The position numbers were made by a program, and so were the translations under genes. DNA of 64,000 nucleotides from the NCBI RefSeq assembly GCF_000313935.1, contig NZ_AMSS01000001.1:1-64000 (forward strand), written 5' to 3'. Shown here one piece after another: positions 27,948-36,024 of the stretch; positions within the stretch are counted from its first letter, which is position 1, and every line of letters starts with the position of its first letter. The notes beneath the pieces were generated by a model, which was not told the origin of the DNA, did no database searches, and was given only the letters and a program-made list of their open reading frames with translations. This DNA comes from Acinetobacter sp. WC-141 (GTDB lineage: Bacteria > Pseudomonadota > Gammaproteobacteria > Pseudomonadales > Moraxellaceae).

Positions 27948-28892
27948 TTAAGTTGGACGACGTGAATACATCAATAACCCTAGGCATAACAGGGTTAAAC
28001 CTAAAATAAGATGTGAGCTAAGTTGTTCATGGTTGAACCATGTCCCCCAAAATGTAGCTAATACTGGGGTGATAATCGTAATAAATAGTACGGTGGTCGG
28101 CTGTAAGACCTTGATGAGTTGATAATAAAAAATCATCGCAAGCACAGATGAAAAAACTGCGCTGTAGAGTACCGCTACTGAAATTTTAAGGCTTGGTAAT
28201 TCAGTGGGAAGATGTGACCAAAAGAAAGGTAACAAGCATACATAACCGACCCATGAAACAAGAGTAGCACCTGTCATTTGTGTAATTGGTGGAATATGCG
28301 CTCCGACAGATTTTACGGCAAAAGTCGACAATACATAAAACAGCATTGCGATCAGTTCTAACATAATACCGACGCGGTTGAGCTGAAAACCTGATGAAGA
28401 CAGGCCTAAAGTAAAACTCATCCCGACAAGAGCAATACCGAGCCCAAGCCATTGCCATGCCGAGAAACGCTCACGTCCTAATAAAAAGGTGCTAATGAGG
28501 CCGGACACTAACGGAGAAGTACCGTAAATAATTGAGATAATGGCAGAGGGAACTTTATCTGCACCCATATAACAAAAGGCCATAGATCCAAATAAGCCAA
28601 TGGCGCCTGCACAGTAACTTAAAACAGCTTTTCTACTAAAGATGAGCTTTAAACGAAAAAACCTTAGACAGAGTAAGGCGATTGGAATCGCCAGACTGAA
28701 TCGAATAAATAATCCCCATGCCCAGTGAATTTCTTGTACTGTCCAGACCGCCGCGAGTGGGGTAAGTGACCAAATAATGACGACAGCAATAAATTGGCCG
28801 GCTGTAGCGAGGCGAGTTGGAGATGAAGTTAATGCTACAGCCGGCTGAATCTGCGGGGTGGATATACTCTGTTGTTCAAATAATGGCTTCAT
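27948..28892 (-). CDS. EamA/DMT-superfamily metabolite exporter
   Basis: A 314-residue inner-membrane protein with ten predicted helices in two EamA repeats (about residues 30-160 and 170-310). The repeat-ending motifs YGTSPLVSGLISTFLLGRER and TIITPVLATFWGTWFNHEQ are characteristic of drug/metabolite transporters that export amino acids or other small metabolites. The first 25 residues are hydrophilic. GGAG sits seven bases before ATG. A strong terminator hairpin lies in its leader (28936-28962), so expression is probably controlled by attenuation or an upstream ligand. Confidence 0.87.
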   Translation of the reverse strand: MKPLFEQQSISTPQIQPAVALTSSPTRLATAGQFIAVVIIWSLTPLAAVWTVQEIHWAWGLFIRFSLAIPIALLCLRFFRLKLIFSRKAVLSYCAGAIGLFGSMAFCYMGADKVPSAIISIIYGTSPLVSGLISTFLLGRERFSAWQWLGLGIALVGMSFTLGLSSSGFQLNRVGIMLELIAMLFYVLSTFAVKSVGAHIPPITQMTGATLVSWVGYVCLLPFFWSHLPTELPSLKISVAVLYSAVFSSVLAMIFYYQLIKVLQPTTVLFITIITPVLATFWGTWFNHEQLSSHLILGLTLLCLGLLMYSRRPT

Positions 28893-28935
28893 ATAAAGCT
28901 CCAGAAAGTTGGGTTTTTGTGTGTTAAAAAGGCAT

Positions 28936-28962
28936 AAAAAAAGCCGCTTTTTATGGCGGCTT
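28936..28962 (-). terminator. Terminator in the leader of the EamA gene
   Basis: On the minus strand AAGCCGC pairs with GCGGCTT around an 8-base loop, followed by TTTTTATGCC. It ends 44 bases before the EamA start codon. No minus-strand gene lies upstream before the divergent pnuC, so it terminates either a short leader RNA or an unannotated small RNA. Confidence 0.88.
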
Positions 28963-29299
28963 GTGATGAAAATCCGGGGGATATATTACAATTTAAATAT
29001 CTCGATTTTCGTATCCAAAGCGCCAAACTGGCCAAAATAAGGACGTCGCCAATTGACCACATCGAACTTAATCTCTGGGGCGTGTAATTGACGCGCTAGA
29101 CAACAATGGGCTTTGGATAAAAACATGATAAGTATATTAAAAATACAGATGGTATTTTTATAACACAGAAATAGAAAAGTACAAATTATATTCAAACATG
29201 AACTATAGATTTTTTGATTACCTTAAATTAGTAGTTTGCTTAGCTCTATATTTTTCTCATAATACCCCGTCGAATTGATCTTAATAAGAAGCTGTTCTT

Positions 29300-29881
29300 A
29301 TGTCACCTCTAGAAATTTTTGCAGTCTTGATTAGCCTAATTGGGGTCGGACTAACTGTTATCAGGAATATGTGGTGTTGGCTGTTTAATTTCTTTGCTTT
29401 TGTTTTATATGCCTATTTGTTTTACGAATTTAAACTTTATGGCGAAACGATTTTGCAGTTCTTTTTTATGGTCGTAAATTTTTATGGCTTTTACTATTGG
29501 TTCAAAGGAAAGCAGCAAGATCACGACATTCGAATCGAACCTATTGCAGTTAAAACCGCTATCATTCAAATGATTATTGCCGCGGTGGGTGGTTTACTGT
29601 TTGGTTTAGTTCTTAAAAACTTTACTGATGCAGCGGTGCCTATGCTTGACTCACAGCTTGCAGCCTTTAGTTTACTTGCAACGTATTGGACCAGCCGAAA
29701 GCATATTGCGACTTGGGTACTATGGGTGTTCGTTGATATTATTTATGTGGGCATGTTTATCTATAAAGATTTATTTTTAACAGCCGCGTTATATGCAGCA
29801 TTTGTTCTGATGGCCGCTTATGGTTGGTATCAATGGGAAAAAGTTAAAAAGAAACAGCTTTTAGCCTCTAACCAGCTTTAA
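29300..29881 (+). CDS. pnuC: Nicotinamide riboside transporter PnuC
   Basis: A 193-residue inner-membrane protein of the PnuC family with seven predicted helices. N-terminal EIFAVLISLIGVGLTV, RNMWCWLFNFFAFVLYAYLFYEFKLYGE with the conserved W/N/Y substrate residues, and the paired segment near residue 145 (HIATWVLWVFVDIIYVGMFIYKDLF). It takes up nicotinamide riboside (or a related vitamin) for NAD salvage. It shares a transcript with the following small gene. Its stop overlaps the next frame by one base. Confidence 0.92.
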   Translation: MSPLEIFAVLISLIGVGLTVIRNMWCWLFNFFAFVLYAYLFYEFKLYGETILQFFFMVVNFYGFYYWFKGKQQDHDIRIEPIAVKTAIIQMIIAAVGGLLFGLVLKNFTDAAVPMLDSQLAAFSLLATYWTSRKHIATWVLWVFVDIIYVGMFIYKDLFLTAALYAAFVLMAAYGWYQWEKVKKKQLLASNQL

Positions 29882-29895
29882 TGTGGAGAGTGATC

Positions 29896-30195
29896 ATGTT
29901 GTTGAGCTTAGATGTCTATAAACAACAACAGTTTGATCTGATTGCTGCAAAAATAATGGCAGAGCCAAAACAGTATTGTGAATTTAGTTCAGTGTCAGAT
30001 TTCTATAATGCCGAGTGGCTCAAAGATTTTCCGCAGGGCAGTCAGGTTTCTGCGACTGGTTTAGATGACGGTGCTGAAGAGTTTTATGCGATTGTCCAGT
30101 TTAAACAGCAGTATTTAAAGTTTGATATTAAAGAAAACCATTCAACACTTATTTTTAATGATATGAATGGGAACGTATTTCAGTGTAATTTTTAA
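29896..30195 (+). CDS. Hypothetical protein downstream of pnuC
   Basis: A 99-residue cytoplasmic protein (MLLSLDVYKQQQFDLIAAK...), acidic and without membrane segments or known motifs. It may be a small alpha/beta fold, as the C-terminal half alternates strand-like segments (EEFYAIVQFKQQYLKFDI, STLIFNDM). The ATG at 29896 with GGAGAG six bases before it is preferred to ATG 29881. Co-transcribed with pnuC; function unknown. Confidence 0.7.
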   Translation: MLLSLDVYKQQQFDLIAAKIMAEPKQYCEFSSVSDFYNAEWLKDFPQGSQVSATGLDDGAEEFYAIVQFKQQYLKFDIKENHSTLIFNDMNGNVFQCNF

Positions 30196-30212
30196 TTTAA
30201 GAAATAAAATCC

Positions 30213-30243
30213 AAAAAAAAGCGACTTAACGTCGCTTTTTTTT
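30213..30243. terminator. Bidirectional terminator between the small gene and iclR
   Basis: An A8 run, GCGAC, loop TTAAC, GTCGC, then a T8 run: a GC stem flanked by A and T tracts that can serve both convergent genes. Confidence 0.93.
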
Positions 30244-31063
30244 AATAAATAAATTTGGAAATTTTATTTGCTGTTTCAACAACGAGGCTTGCGATATCTT
30301 CTTTAAATGTTCTTTCATCATATGTGGTAATTGGGCAACTCACTGAAATAACAGCCACCATTTTGCCATTTGACTGTTTAAAGATAGGTGCCGCGCAAGC
30401 TGCCATATCATGATTATAATGACCCCAGCTCACCATTGTTTTTTGAGTTTTTACATACACTAATCTTTGCAATAAGGTTTTTAAATTGGTTGGAGTTAGT
30501 TCAGAAAAGCTATCCCAATCATCAAAGTTAAGGTAACGCTGACGTACTTCATTTTCAGGTAAATCAGACAATAGCATTTGACCAATCACGGTTGCGTGCG
30601 CAGGCCAACGTGTACCTAAGCTAATGTTGCTCGTAAAGGTTCCCATCGATTGAATGTTATTTACAAAGACAATATGAGTGCCTTCTAAAATAGAAAGATG
30701 CACGGCAAGTTTAGTTTGGTCACGTAGTTCTTTCATTAATGGTGTCGATAAATCGAGTAATGAAAGTTTAGATAAACTATTAAAACCAAGTTCCATGACT
30801 TTTGAATCGAGCGCATAAGTTTTTTGAGATGCTTTTCTTAAATAGCCGCAAGACTCGAGTGTATAGATTAGGCGAAATGCACTAGAACGGTTCACTTCTA
30901 AAATTTCAGCAATTTCTGTAATCGTCATTTCTTGCGCTTGTTGATTAAATGCTTGCAAGATAGCCAACCCCCGGACAAGGCCGGGTACTAAATATCGATC
31001 ATCATTTTTTGTTGTTTCTGATTCTTGCGAATCTTCTTCAATTGTTAGGCTCATTTGTGTCAT
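30242..31063 (-). CDS. IclR-family transcriptional regulator of the adjacent catabolic operon
   Basis: About 273 residues. N-terminal winged helix-turn-helix at about 28-90 (YLVPGLVRGLAILQAFNQ, MTITEIAEILEVNRSSAFRLIYTLESCGYLRK) and a C-terminal IclR effector domain (LGTRWPAHATVIGQMLLSDLPE, CAAPIFKQSNGKMVAVISVSCP). It is divergent from the Rieske operon across 260 bases. Family members sense aromatic or small organic-acid ligands and either repress or activate. The ATG at 31063 follows AGGAAA; an upstream ATG at 31099 would add twelve poorly supported residues. Confidence 0.92.
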   Translation of the reverse strand: MTQMSLTIEEDSQESETTKNDDRYLVPGLVRGLAILQAFNQQAQEMTITEIAEILEVNRSSAFRLIYTLESCGYLRKASQKTYALDSKVMELGFNSLSKLSLLDLSTPLMKELRDQTKLAVHLSILEGTHIVFVNNIQSMGTFTSNISLGTRWPAHATVIGQMLLSDLPENEVRQRYLNFDDWDSFSELTPTNLKTLLQRLVYVKTQKTMVSWGHYNHDMAACAAPIFKQSNGKMVAVISVSCPITTYDERTFKEDIASLVVETANKISKFIY

Positions 31064-31176
31064 TTTCCTATAAATAAAACAAGGTTCAATTTGGAGCATG
31101 CTGCTTTATTTTAGAACTATTGTAATTGTTAAAAATGCATAAAACAATTTTTATATTCAAAACTTTGTTTCCTGTT

Positions 31177-31192
31177 TGAAACGTAACAAAAT
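31177..31192. promoter_or_regulatory. Candidate IclR operator, inverted repeat
   Basis: GTTTC-CTGTTT-GAAAC lies in the divergent promoter region, 45 bases before the -35 box of the catabolic operon. Its dyad symmetry and position fit an IclR site. A second partial dyad GTTTT-GTATAT-AAAAC sits near 31293-31308 just before the first gene. No binding data are available. Confidence 0.45.
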
Positions 31193-31236
31193 ATTTAAAT
31201 TTAATTAAGATAATGAAATTTATATTTATTTTTACT

Positions 31237-31266
31237 TTGACAAAAAATGATCAAGGGGATTATGCT
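31237..31266 (+). promoter_or_regulatory. Sigma-70 promoter of the catabolic operon
   Basis: A perfect -35 box TTGACA (31237-31242) and -10 box TATGCT (31261-31266) with an 18-base spacer. Predicted start of transcription is near 31273, about 55 bases before the first start codon. Confidence 0.65.
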
Positions 31267-31327
31267 TAGCCTATGTTTTGAAAATCAAATTATGTTTTGT
31301 ATATAAAACAAAATGAGGACGCAAGGT

Positions 31328-31633
31328 ATGAGTTGGATCTCAATTTGTCAGCAGGGTGACGTTAGTGAAGATGAGCCGAAAGCCATCGAAATTGAAGGGA
31401 AAAAAATAGGCGTATTTTTCGTCGATGAAAATTACTTTGCTATCGAAAATGTTTGCCCTCATGCATATGCCTTATTAACTGAAGGATTTATCGAAGATCA
31501 CACTGTTGAATGCCCATTGCACGAAGCAATTTTTGACATTCAGACAGGTGAGCTAAAAAGTGGACCCGGGTGTAGAAACCTATGTACGTACCCAGTTCGT
31601 GTTGAAGGACAGGATATTCAAATTCAACTCTAG
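31328..31633 (+). CDS. Rieske-type [2Fe-2S] ferredoxin
   Basis: A 101-residue soluble Rieske ferredoxin carrying electrons from the FAD reductase to the terminal oxygenase. Cluster ligands are Cys43 and His45 (NVCPHAYALL) and Cys62 and His65 (ECPLHEAIF). The ATG at 31328 is chosen because GAGGA lies upstream and the product then begins like other bacterial Rieske ferredoxins; an in-frame ATG at 31313 has no site. First gene of the operon, 27 bases before the next. The reductase is encoded three kilobases further on. Confidence 0.92.
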   Translation: MSWISICQQGDVSEDEPKAIEIEGKKIGVFFVDENYFAIENVCPHAYALLTEGFIEDHTVECPLHEAIFDIQTGELKSGPGCRNLCTYPVRVEGQDIQIQL

Positions 31634-31660
31634 TCCTCACATGTACAAGGAAGCAGAACA

Positions 31661-31960
31661 ATGAAGACATTTAATGAAAAGTTGGCAAGCTGGATTCATG
31701 CAACGCCAGCAACCGAAGCAGGTATCAACAATATTCAAATTCCTGGTCAATCTGAATTGTTGGTTTGGCAAACACGTTATAAAGAACCAACGCTCTACGA
31801 ACAAGACTTTGTAAAGAACTTGATTCAAGCATTTTCTGCGGGTGCAACTGAGTTAGATGACGTTGTTTCTGCACTTAATCAGCAGGGTTTCCGCTGTGAA
31901 TCTGGTGATGAATGGACTTCTGCGAGTTTTACAGAAGAAATGCAACGTTTAGGTTATTAA
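31661..31960 (+). CDS. Small protein with recombinase-like helix-turn-helix region, unknown role
   Basis: A 99-residue soluble protein between the ferredoxin and oxygenase genes, with AAGGA ahead of its ATG. The N-terminal half includes LLVWQTRYKEPTLYEQDFVKNLIQAF. The C-terminal half, from about residue 62 (DDVVSALNQQGFRCESGDEWTSASFTEEMQRLGY, read in parts), resembles the linker and helix-turn-helix region of serine recombinases (ALN..G....G..WT...). I recognise no enzyme motif. It is too small to be an oxygenase beta subunit. It could be an assembly factor, a small subunit or a regulator; none is shown. Confidence 0.75.
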   Translation: MKTFNEKLASWIHATPATEAGINNIQIPGQSELLVWQTRYKEPTLYEQDFVKNLIQAFSAGATELDDVVSALNQQGFRCESGDEWTSASFTEEMQRLGY

Positions 31961-31976
31961 TTCAAGGACGAATAAA

Positions 31977-33044
31977 ATGAACGCAATCGTATCAGCTTCA
32001 CAAAGCGCTGAAGAATATTTAGAACTTGGTTTACGTGACCAATGGCATCCGGTTTTAGCAAGTTGGGAAGTGGCTGCTAATCCAGTCGGAATTACCCGTT
32101 TAGGCGAAAATATTGTGGTTTGGCGTGATGCCGAAGGTCAGGTTCATGCGCTTGAAGATCGCTGTCCGCATCGCGGTGCTCGCCTTTCATTGGGTTGGAA
32201 CTTAGGCGACCGAGTCGCTTGCTGGTATCACGGTGTTGAAGTTCGTGCTGATGGTGTGGTTGCTGATGTGCCAGCTGTTCATGAATGTCCAATGACAGGA
32301 ACCAAATGTTTAAAGAGCTATCCGGTAAGTGAGCAGCATGGGGCAATTTTCATTTGGTTTGGTATTGATGCAAACGAGCAGCCAAAACCACTTGAGTTCC
32401 CAGAACAACTTGCAAGCGAAGAGTGGAGTGCATTCCTTTGCCAAGCGGACTGGAAAGTAAATCATCAATACGCGATTGATAACGTGATGGACCCAATGCA
32501 TGGGACCTATTTACACGCGACATCGCACTCAATGGCAGATGGTGAACGTACTGCAGAGATGAAGCACCGCACAACCGATAATGGCTTTGTTTTTGAAAAA
32601 GAAGGCCAAACTGGCGTGAACTTCGACTGGGTCGAATACGGTTCAACAGGTGCGAGTTGGTTACGTCTTTCAATTCCATACCGCAAACAATTTGGCCCAG
32701 GTGGCGAATTCTGGATTGTGGGTTACGCAACGCCAATTGATGCCAATAATACTCGTGTATTTTTCTGGCGCTGCCGTAAGGTGAGTGGCTGGCAACGTAA
32801 TGTATGGCGCTTCTTATATCGCAATCATTTAGAGCAGTTGCATTGGGATGTATTGGAACAAGACCGAATTATTTTAGAAAACCTTGCGCCAAATGCGCGT
32901 GAAAAAGAGTTCCTCTATCAACACGATGTCGGTCTTGCTCGTTTACGCCGTTTAATGAAAAAAGAAGCTGAAAAGCAATTAAAGAAAATTGCTGCGCTAA
33001 ATGCATCAAACCGTATCGAGATGCAGGAAGAAGCTCATGGCTAA
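31977..33044 (+). CDS. Rieske non-heme iron oxygenase, alpha subunit
   Basis: A 355-residue terminal oxygenase. The Rieske domain (about 20-125) has cluster ligands Cys63 and His65 (DRCPHRGARL) and Cys82 and His85 (ACWYHGVEV). The catalytic domain has the mononuclear iron motif NVMDPMHGTYLH with Asp172, His175 and His180. No separate beta-subunit gene exists, so the enzyme is probably an alpha-only trimer like phthalate/vanillate- or carbazole-type oxygenases. With the ferredoxin and reductase it forms a three-component system that would hydroxylate an aromatic ring or oxidatively demethylate a substrate. Its stop overlaps the next start by 8 bases. Confidence 0.93.
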   Translation: MNAIVSASQSAEEYLELGLRDQWHPVLASWEVAANPVGITRLGENIVVWRDAEGQVHALEDRCPHRGARLSLGWNLGDRVACWYHGVEVRADGVVADVPAVHECPMTGTKCLKSYPVSEQHGAIFIWFGIDANEQPKPLEFPEQLASEEWSAFLCQADWKVNHQYAIDNVMDPMHGTYLHATSHSMADGERTAEMKHRTTDNGFVFEKEGQTGVNFDWVEYGSTGASWLRLSIPYRKQFGPGGEFWIVGYATPIDANNTRVFFWRCRKVSGWQRNVWRFLYRNHLEQLHWDVLEQDRIILENLAPNAREKEFLYQHDVGLARLRRLMKKEAEKQLKKIAALNASNRIEMQEEAHG

Positions 33045-33801
33045 TGTAGCGTTGTTGCAAGGCAAAAAAGTTTTAGTGACTGGTGCTGCGCGTGGTTTAG
33101 GCCGAGATTTCGCTCAAGCCATTGCCGAGGCTGGCGCTGAAGTTGTGATGGCAGATATTTTATCTGACTTGGTGCAACAAGAAGCACAGGCGTTACAGCA
33201 ACAAGGGCTAAACGTTCATGTGGTTACCGTTGACCTTGCCAATGCAGACTCTATTGAAAATGCGGTTGCAAAAAGCGTTGAGCTATTAAATGGTTTAGAT
33301 GGTCTTGTGAACTGTGCGGCACTGGCAACCAATGTCGGTGGAAAAAGTATGGTTGATTATGATCCTGATCTTTGGGACCGGGTCATGAATATTAATGTAA
33401 AAGGCACATGGTTAATCAGTAAGGCATGTGTTCCCCATTTAAAGCAGTCGGCTGCTGGCAAAATTATTAATGTTGCTTCCGATACAGCACTTTGGGGCGC
33501 ACCGAATCTAATGGCTTATGTTGCAAGTAAAGGTGCAATTGTTGCCATGACGCGTTCTATGGCAAGAGAGTTGGGGCAGTCCAATATCTGTGTCAACACA
33601 TTGTCACCGGGCCTTACTCTGGTTGAGGCAACCGAGTATGTGCCTCAAGAACGTCACGATTTATATGTCAACGGAAGAGCGATTCAACGTCAGCAACTTC
33701 CACAAGATTTAAATGGAACAGCATTGTATCTACTGTCGGATTTGTCCTCTTTTGTGACAGGTCAAAATATTCCGGTCAATGGCGGTTTTGTCTTTAACTA
33801 A
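33037..33801 (+). CDS. Short-chain dehydrogenase/reductase (probable dihydrodiol dehydrogenase step)
   Basis: A 254-residue classical SDR. NAD(P) motif VLVTGAARGLGRDFA, Asp-containing VVMADI at the end of beta 2 (suggesting NAD), NCAA variant of the NNAG motif, catalytic Ser in NVASDTAL and the YVASK Tyr/Lys pair. The ATG at 33037 (AGGAAG upstream) overlaps the oxygenase stop by 8 bases; a longer start at 33001 would lie inside the oxygenase gene. In a Rieske operon the natural role is rearomatising a cis-dihydrodiol to a catechol, but an alcohol or hemiaminal substrate is possible. Confidence 0.9.
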   Translation: MANVALLQGKKVLVTGAARGLGRDFAQAIAEAGAEVVMADILSDLVQQEAQALQQQGLNVHVVTVDLANADSIENAVAKSVELLNGLDGLVNCAALATNVGGKSMVDYDPDLWDRVMNINVKGTWLISKACVPHLKQSAAGKIINVASDTALWGAPNLMAYVASKGAIVAMTRSMARELGQSNICVNTLSPGLTLVEATEYVPQERHDLYVNGRAIQRQQLPQDLNGTALYLLSDLSSFVTGQNIPVNGGFVFN

Positions 33802-33812
33802 GGAGTAGTCAA

Positions 33813-34742
33813 ATGATTACAGGGATCGAAATTTTAAAGTTTGGAGTTGAAGATAGAGCCGCTTCAAACAAGTTTTTAGCAGATTTTGGTTTAAGCAAAA
33901 GTGCTTCGGATATTGAAGGCACAGATCTTTACCAGACTCAAAATGGTAGCAAGATTTATCTATTTAATTGTGATGATGATCGTTTGCCTGCTGCCATTGA
34001 ACAAGGCTCAACTTTACGTGAAGTGACGTGGGGTGTTGAAAGCATACAAGACCTAGAAGACTTAGCAGCTCGTTTGGCTGATGTAGACGGTTTTAAACGT
34101 TCAGAAAATACAGTTCAGTGTCTTGACCCAAATGGCATGACCATTCGTTTTGAACAAAGTTTTGTTAAAGATGTGTCTGAACTTAAAACGGAAGGCATTA
34201 ACCAATACGGCAACATTCAACGTGTGAATGCAGCAAGCCCTGTCTATGAAAAAGGTCAACCTGTTGCGATTGGACATGTGGTGTTCTTCACACCAGATTT
34301 GGCAACAACCGAAAATTTCTATATTGAAAAAGTAGGCTTTCATTTATCGGATGCCTATAAAAATCGTGGTGCTTTCTTACGTTGCCGCGGTGAAGGTTAT
34401 CACCATGATTTATTCTTGCTTAGTGTTCCAAATAAACCTGCTGGCTTAAATCACGTTGCGTTTGTAGTACGTGATATCCATGAGGTGATTGGAGGCGGTT
34501 TAAATATGAATCGTTCGGAGTGGTCAACTTTCATTGGGCCGGGACGTCACCCAATTTCTTCTGCTTATTTCTGGTACGTCAACTCACCATTAGGTGGTGC
34601 ATTTGAATATTACACCAACGATGATTATTTGACAGAAGAATGGCAACCGCGTGTAGAGGAACATTGCCTAGAGCTTTTCACCGAGTGGGCGATTGAAGGT
34701 GGTCTTGATGACACAACCCGCCGTCAGGTGAAGCCTGTTTAA
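33813..34742 (+). CDS. Two-domain VOC-family extradiol-type dioxygenase
   Basis: A 309-residue protein with two vicinal-oxygen-chelate modules (about 1-120 and 150-285), the layout of type I extradiol dioxygenases. The second module carries the 2-His-1-carboxylate iron site: His155 (AIGHVVFFT), His214 (LNHVAFVV) and Glu265 (GGAFEYYTND). GAFLRCRGEGYHHDLFL and the WYVNSPLGG segment are further catechol-2,3-dioxygenase-like features. It would cleave a catechol or related ring diol beside the hydroxyls. AAGGAG precedes the ATG. Confidence 0.9.
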   Translation: MITGIEILKFGVEDRAASNKFLADFGLSKSASDIEGTDLYQTQNGSKIYLFNCDDDRLPAAIEQGSTLREVTWGVESIQDLEDLAARLADVDGFKRSENTVQCLDPNGMTIRFEQSFVKDVSELKTEGINQYGNIQRVNAASPVYEKGQPVAIGHVVFFTPDLATTENFYIEKVGFHLSDAYKNRGAFLRCRGEGYHHDLFLLSVPNKPAGLNHVAFVVRDIHEVIGGGLNMNRSEWSTFIGPGRHPISSAYFWYVNSPLGGAFEYYTNDDYLTEEWQPRVEEHCLELFTEWAIEGGLDDTTRRQVKPV

Positions 34743-34770
34743 CAGGGATTGCTTTACAAGGAAGATGGCT

Positions 34771-35982
34771 ATGGAAAAGATCGTAATTGTAGGTGCCGGA
34801 CAGGCAGCGGGTTGGGCAGTAAGTACCTTACGTCAAAATGGGTATGTGGGCGAAATTCACGTGGTTTCAAATGAAGATCAAGTGTTTTATGAACGTCCGC
34901 CACTGTCTAAGCAAGTACTTTCAAAAGAAGCAACGTATGAAAGTTTGAATCTGTTCTCTGCTGAACAGGTTCAAGAGTTCAAGGTTCAATGGCATAAACC
35001 GGAAATTGCAACAAAAGTCGATCGTGAACAAAAACAGGTTCATTTAGAAAGTGGCCAGATTTTGCCGTATGACAAATTGTTGATTGCAACCGGAAGCCGT
35101 GCACGTGTGCCGGTGAATACATGGCAGTTCATTCCAAATGTTGTGACTTTACGTAATGTGCATGACTGTGAGCGTTTGGCTGAAATTTTAAAGAATGCAA
35201 AAAATGTCGCGGTGATTGGCGGTGGCTGGATCGGTTTAGAAATTGCTGCAACTGCGCGAAAGCAAGGTAAAGATGTTCATATTTTTGAATATGGCGACCG
35301 CTTATGTGCAAGAAGTGTGAGTCCGGAAGTTTCTGCATTTTTAAAAAATATGCATGAGACGCAAGGTACAAAAATTCATTTAGATAGCAAAAGCCTTCAT
35401 TTGGTTGAAGCACCTAATCAGAAAGTTGAAGTGGTGAACCATCCTCAACATAGCCAGTTATTTGATTGTGTTGTAGTAGGTGCAGGCGCTGAAATTGCCA
35501 AAGAGTTAGGTGTACACGCTGGTCTCGATGTGAAAGATGGCATTGTGGTGAACTGTTTTGGGCAAACTTCAGATCAAAACATTTATGCCGCAGGTGATGT
35601 CGCAATTCATCCGGGTTTGGGCTATTGCATTCAGTCTTGGGCAAATGCGCAAAATCAGGCCATTGCAGCAGCAAAATCAATGCTCGGAATTGAAACTGAA
35701 TATAGCGATATTCCATGGCTTTGGTCTGATCAATATCACTTCAACATTCAGATTTTAGGAACATATCAACCTGAAAAAACCAAAGAATTGGTCATTCGCC
35801 AAGGCGGTGAAGATCAGGTGAGCTATTTATATCTGGACCATGAAAATCATTTGCTCAACATGATTGCCATTAATGACTCGAAGCTAGTCAAACTGGCAAA
35901 ACGTTGGATGCAAGCCAACACCATTTTAGATCCAAAACTGTTAGCAGATGCTGAATTTAATGTCATGAAGTTAAAACCGTAA
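34771..35982 (+). CDS. FAD-dependent ferredoxin reductase of the oxygenase system
   Basis: A 403-residue reductase of the HcaD/BphA4 class that passes electrons from NADH to the Rieske ferredoxin. FAD-binding IVIVGAGQAAGWAV at the N-terminus, FYERPPLSKQ, LLIATGSRAR, NAD-binding VAVIGGGWIGLEIA near 145, and the second FAD motif NIYAAGDVA with the C-terminal reductase domain after residue 320. ATG 34771 has AAGGA eight bases before it; ATG 34765 is too close to that site. Confidence 0.93.
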   Translation: MEKIVIVGAGQAAGWAVSTLRQNGYVGEIHVVSNEDQVFYERPPLSKQVLSKEATYESLNLFSAEQVQEFKVQWHKPEIATKVDREQKQVHLESGQILPYDKLLIATGSRARVPVNTWQFIPNVVTLRNVHDCERLAEILKNAKNVAVIGGGWIGLEIAATARKQGKDVHIFEYGDRLCARSVSPEVSAFLKNMHETQGTKIHLDSKSLHLVEAPNQKVEVVNHPQHSQLFDCVVVGAGAEIAKELGVHAGLDVKDGIVVNCFGQTSDQNIYAAGDVAIHPGLGYCIQSWANAQNQAIAAAKSMLGIETEYSDIPWLWSDQYHFNIQILGTYQPEKTKELVIRQGGEDQVSYLYLDHENHLLNMIAINDSKLVKLAKRWMQANTILDPKLLADAEFNVMKLKP

Positions 35983-36024
35983 ACATTAAATCTGGTTCTC
36001 ATTACCAAATCGAAGGAATGACAC

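Noticed and set aside
28986-29195. 69-codon minus-strand frame between EamA and pnuC
   Set aside because: Cysteine- and leucine-rich translation of AT-rich DNA, no ribosome-binding site; better explained as EamA leader.
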